NCBI RefSeq assembly: GCF_000455125.1 | Contig: NZ_AUWR01000008.1 | Span: forward strand, 372,001 to 436,000 | Direction of reading: 5' to 3' | Length of the DNA stretch: 64,000 nucleotides | Origin: Mycobacterium sp. UM_WGJ | GTDB taxonomy: Bacteria > Actinomycetota > Actinomycetes > Mycobacteriales > Mycobacteriaceae | Part shown: positions 62,504-64,000 of the stretch, piece by piece | How the letters are laid out: each line of letters starts with the position of its first letter | Position numbering within the stretch: the first letter of the stretch is position 1 | Program-made: the position numbers and the translations under genes | Notes under the pieces: model-generated | Seen by the model: the letters and a program-made list of their open reading frames with translations, nothing else | Told to the model about the DNA's origin: nothing | Databases searched by the model: none

Positions 62504-64000
62504 TCAGCCGGAGACCTCGAAGATGCCGTGCGCACCGTTCTCGGCGTGCCGCATGTCGTGATCCATGAACGGATAGTGGCCCGGTTCGGGGAAGGTGAGC
62601 TCGACGAACCCGCCTTGGGCGGGCGCCAGGTCGAGAGCCTGCGCACCTCCTGCCGGCGCCGAAGGGTCATTGGGCCGCAACAGCCAAGCGCCCTCTTTGT
62701 AGACGGTGTCGAACTGCGACCCGACGACGTGGAATGCGATCGAGTCGCCCGGGCCGGCATTGACCACCCAGACGCGCACCCGTTCGCCGGTGCGCGCCGG
62801 AAGCGGGGCGTGCATGTACTGGGCCGCGGTCCCGTTGAACATCCAGCCGTCGGGCTGGCCGGCGCGGATGGCCGTGGTTTGGGCGTCGGAATCCGGTGCG
62901 CTCGCATAGAGCTGCGCACCGACCAGGGCGTATTCCCGATCGACCGCCGCCAACCCGGGCGGGTCGATGATCACCGCCCCGTACATGCCGTTGGCGATGT
63001 GCAGCGCCATCGGCGGGGTACTGCAGTGATAAAGCCAGGCGCCGGCCCGCTGCGCCGTGAACCGGTAGACCAGCCGCTCCCCCGGCGTCAAGGTGCGCAT
63101 CGGTTGGTCCGGGGCGAGCGCGCCGGCGTGAAAGTCGATTCCGTGGCCCATACTCGCGTCGTTGATCAGGGTGATCTCGAAGGTGTCTCCGACCCGGCCG
63201 TGCAGGGTCGGTGCCGGTTCGACACCGCCGAAGGTCCAGCGGATCTCCCGGCGACCGGGAGCGATCTCCAATTCCCGGTCGACAGCGTGCAGTTCCACCC
63301 GATGCACACCAGGGGTCGCCGCCGCGAGCATCGCATCGCGCGGCCGCCAGCCGGGGGACGGATCGGCGGCCAGGTCCAAAACCGTCGGTGCGGACAGGCC
63401 ACCATGCTCCCCGCCGCTGTGCTCATGCCGCGGGACACCACCGAGGGCGTGGATCGTCATCGTCATGCCGGCCGCCCGGTGACCGGGTACGTCGCACCAT
63501 GCCTCCCGGTCCTGGCGCACCGCACCGAGATCCAGCACCGCGGTCTGGCCGCGACTCAACCGTGGGGTGCGCTCGCCGGTGTCGACGTGCAAGTCGTGCG
63601 GCAGTCCGTCGATGTTGGTGACTCGCAGCACCAATCGGGTTCCCGCCGGCACGTTGATCACATCCGGGGAGAACCGCATGTTCTTCAGGGTGACGTCGAC
63701 GGTGCGGGCTTCACCGGAGACACCGGCGGCCCCCGAGGACGCGGGGCCGCCGACCCCCAGCCCCAGCGCGGCGGCGACGGCGACCGCCGCGGCGACGGCG
63801 ACCGCGCCGGTGACCGCCCGGGGATGCGGTGCGATCGCCTCGGTGTCGAGCGGGCCGCGCAGCGCCACGGGTAGCGCGAGCCGCAGCGCCAGCAGTACGA
63901 AGCTGGCGACCGCGACCGCGGCCAGCACCCAGCCGATCAACGGCACGGGTGGTCGCCACGGCCCGGCCACCAGCGGGACGGCGAGGTTGATCGCGCAGAC
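62504..64000 (-). CDS. Membrane-anchored NirK/AniA-like multicopper protein with extra cupredoxin (5' end missing)
   Basis: The frame is open to the window edge, so the N-terminus is missing. Numbering from the codon at 63970: two hydrophobic segments (about 11-38 and 52-74), a cupredoxin domain (90-175) with a blue-copper set H125, C159, H164, M169, and then two NirK-type domains. The central domain has HGIDFH (H276, D279, H281), YHC (H315, C316), H324 and M329: type 1 ligands plus type 2 His and the catalytic Asp. The last domain has IAFHVVGSQFD (His414) and MDHDM (His471). This matches copper nitrite reductase chemistry. It may reduce nitrite or act as an oxidase. Confidence 0.7.
   Translation of the reverse strand, partial: VCAINLAVPLVAGPWRPPVPLIGWVLAAVAVASFVLLALRLALPVALRGPLDTEAIAPHPRAVTGAVAVAAAVAVAAALGLGVGGPASSGAAGVSGEARTVDVTLKNMRFSPDVINVPAGTRLVLRVTNIDGLPHDLHVDTGERTPRLSRGQTAVLDLGAVRQDREAWCDVPGHRAAGMTMTIHALGGVPRHEHSGGEHGGLSAPTVLDLAADPSPGWRPRDAMLAAATPGVHRVELHAVDRELEIAPGRREIRWTFGGVEPAPTLHGRVGDTFEITLINDASMGHGIDFHAGALAPDQPMRTLTPGERLVYRFTAQRAGAWLYHCSTPPMALHIANGMYGAVIIDPPGLAAVDREYALVGAQLYASAPDSDAQTTAIRAGQPDGWMFNGTAAQYMHAPLPARTGERVRVWVVNAGPGDSIAFHVVGSQFDTVYKEGAWLLRPNDPSAPAGGAQALDLAPAQGGFVELTFPEPGHYPFMDHDMRHAENGAHGIFEVSG

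Overview
The window is mycobacterial chromosomal DNA of high GC content (roughly two thirds G+C by eye). The gene order follows the conserved stretch that runs from proB to bkdA in Mycobacterium tuberculosis (about Rv2439c to Rv2497c): proB-obg-rpmA-rplU-rne-ndk-folC-valS-rpf-mobA-korB-korA-clpX-mmuM-clpP2-clpP1-tig-lipP-nei-rpiB-pepN-glbO-aglA-gdh-ettA-plsB2-plsC-echA-bkdCBA. Locus names are used here from knowledge of that genome and were not searched. Several M. tuberculosis genes of the stretch are missing (an MFS gene beside clpX, PE_PGRS genes, IS elements, lipQ). Others are added: a DUF937 protein, a NirK-like copper protein and an LppX/LprG-type lipoprotein with a divergent MFS permease. 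This points to a mycobacterium outside the tuberculosis complex.

Layout. 0-1.3 kb: the 3' part of a TetR regulator converging on a free-standing PE-PPE-type hydrolase. 1.3-4.6 kb: rplU-rpmA-obg-proB operon. 4.6-13.5 kb: rne with a long leader, ndk, a DUF4233-folC-valS operon and a DUF937 gene. 13.5-16 kb: an enoyl-reductase-like gene and an rpf gene with a long hairpin-rich leader and an upstream Crp-type site. 16-25.4 kb: korA-korB-mobA, clpX, mmuM, clpP1-clpP2, tig and tRNA-Pro. 25.5-28 kb: tRNA-Gly, a decayed tRNA-Gly-like copy, lipP, a small Cys-rich secreted protein and a loose tRNA 3' end. 28-39 kb: nei, rpiB, a DsbA-like oxidoreductase, pepN, a cytochrome supercomplex gene pair, a nitrilase carrying an in-frame 57-bp tandem repeat, HNH, glbO and aglA. 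39-49 kb: gdh with a coupled thioesterase, ettA, a second SSB, the lipoprotein and the MFS permease. 49-58 kb: an SDR, ctaG/copD and a plsB2-plsC-acyltransferase operon. 58-64 kb: tRNA-Arg, a 29-residue membrane peptide, an enoyl-CoA hydratase, bkdABC and a multicopper NirK-like protein that runs off the end.

Functionally this is mostly housekeeping DNA: ribosome and RNA decay (rplU, rpmA, obg, rne, ettA), protein quality control (tig, clpP1P2, clpX, pepN), carbon and nitrogen flux (korAB, gdh, bkdABC, aglA), phospholipid and acylglycerol synthesis (plsB2, plsC, WS/DGAT) and respiratory assembly (ctaJ/PRSAF1-like pair, ctaG). I see no complete prophage, CRISPR array, toxin-antitoxin pair or transposase.

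The least explained signals are small or non-coding: a 57-bp tandem repeat family present both inside a gene and in an intergenic region 23 kb away; the regulated-looking rpf leader; two tRNA-derived scars around lipP; two tiny membrane or secreted proteins; and a NirK/AniA-like protein with an extra cupredoxin domain.
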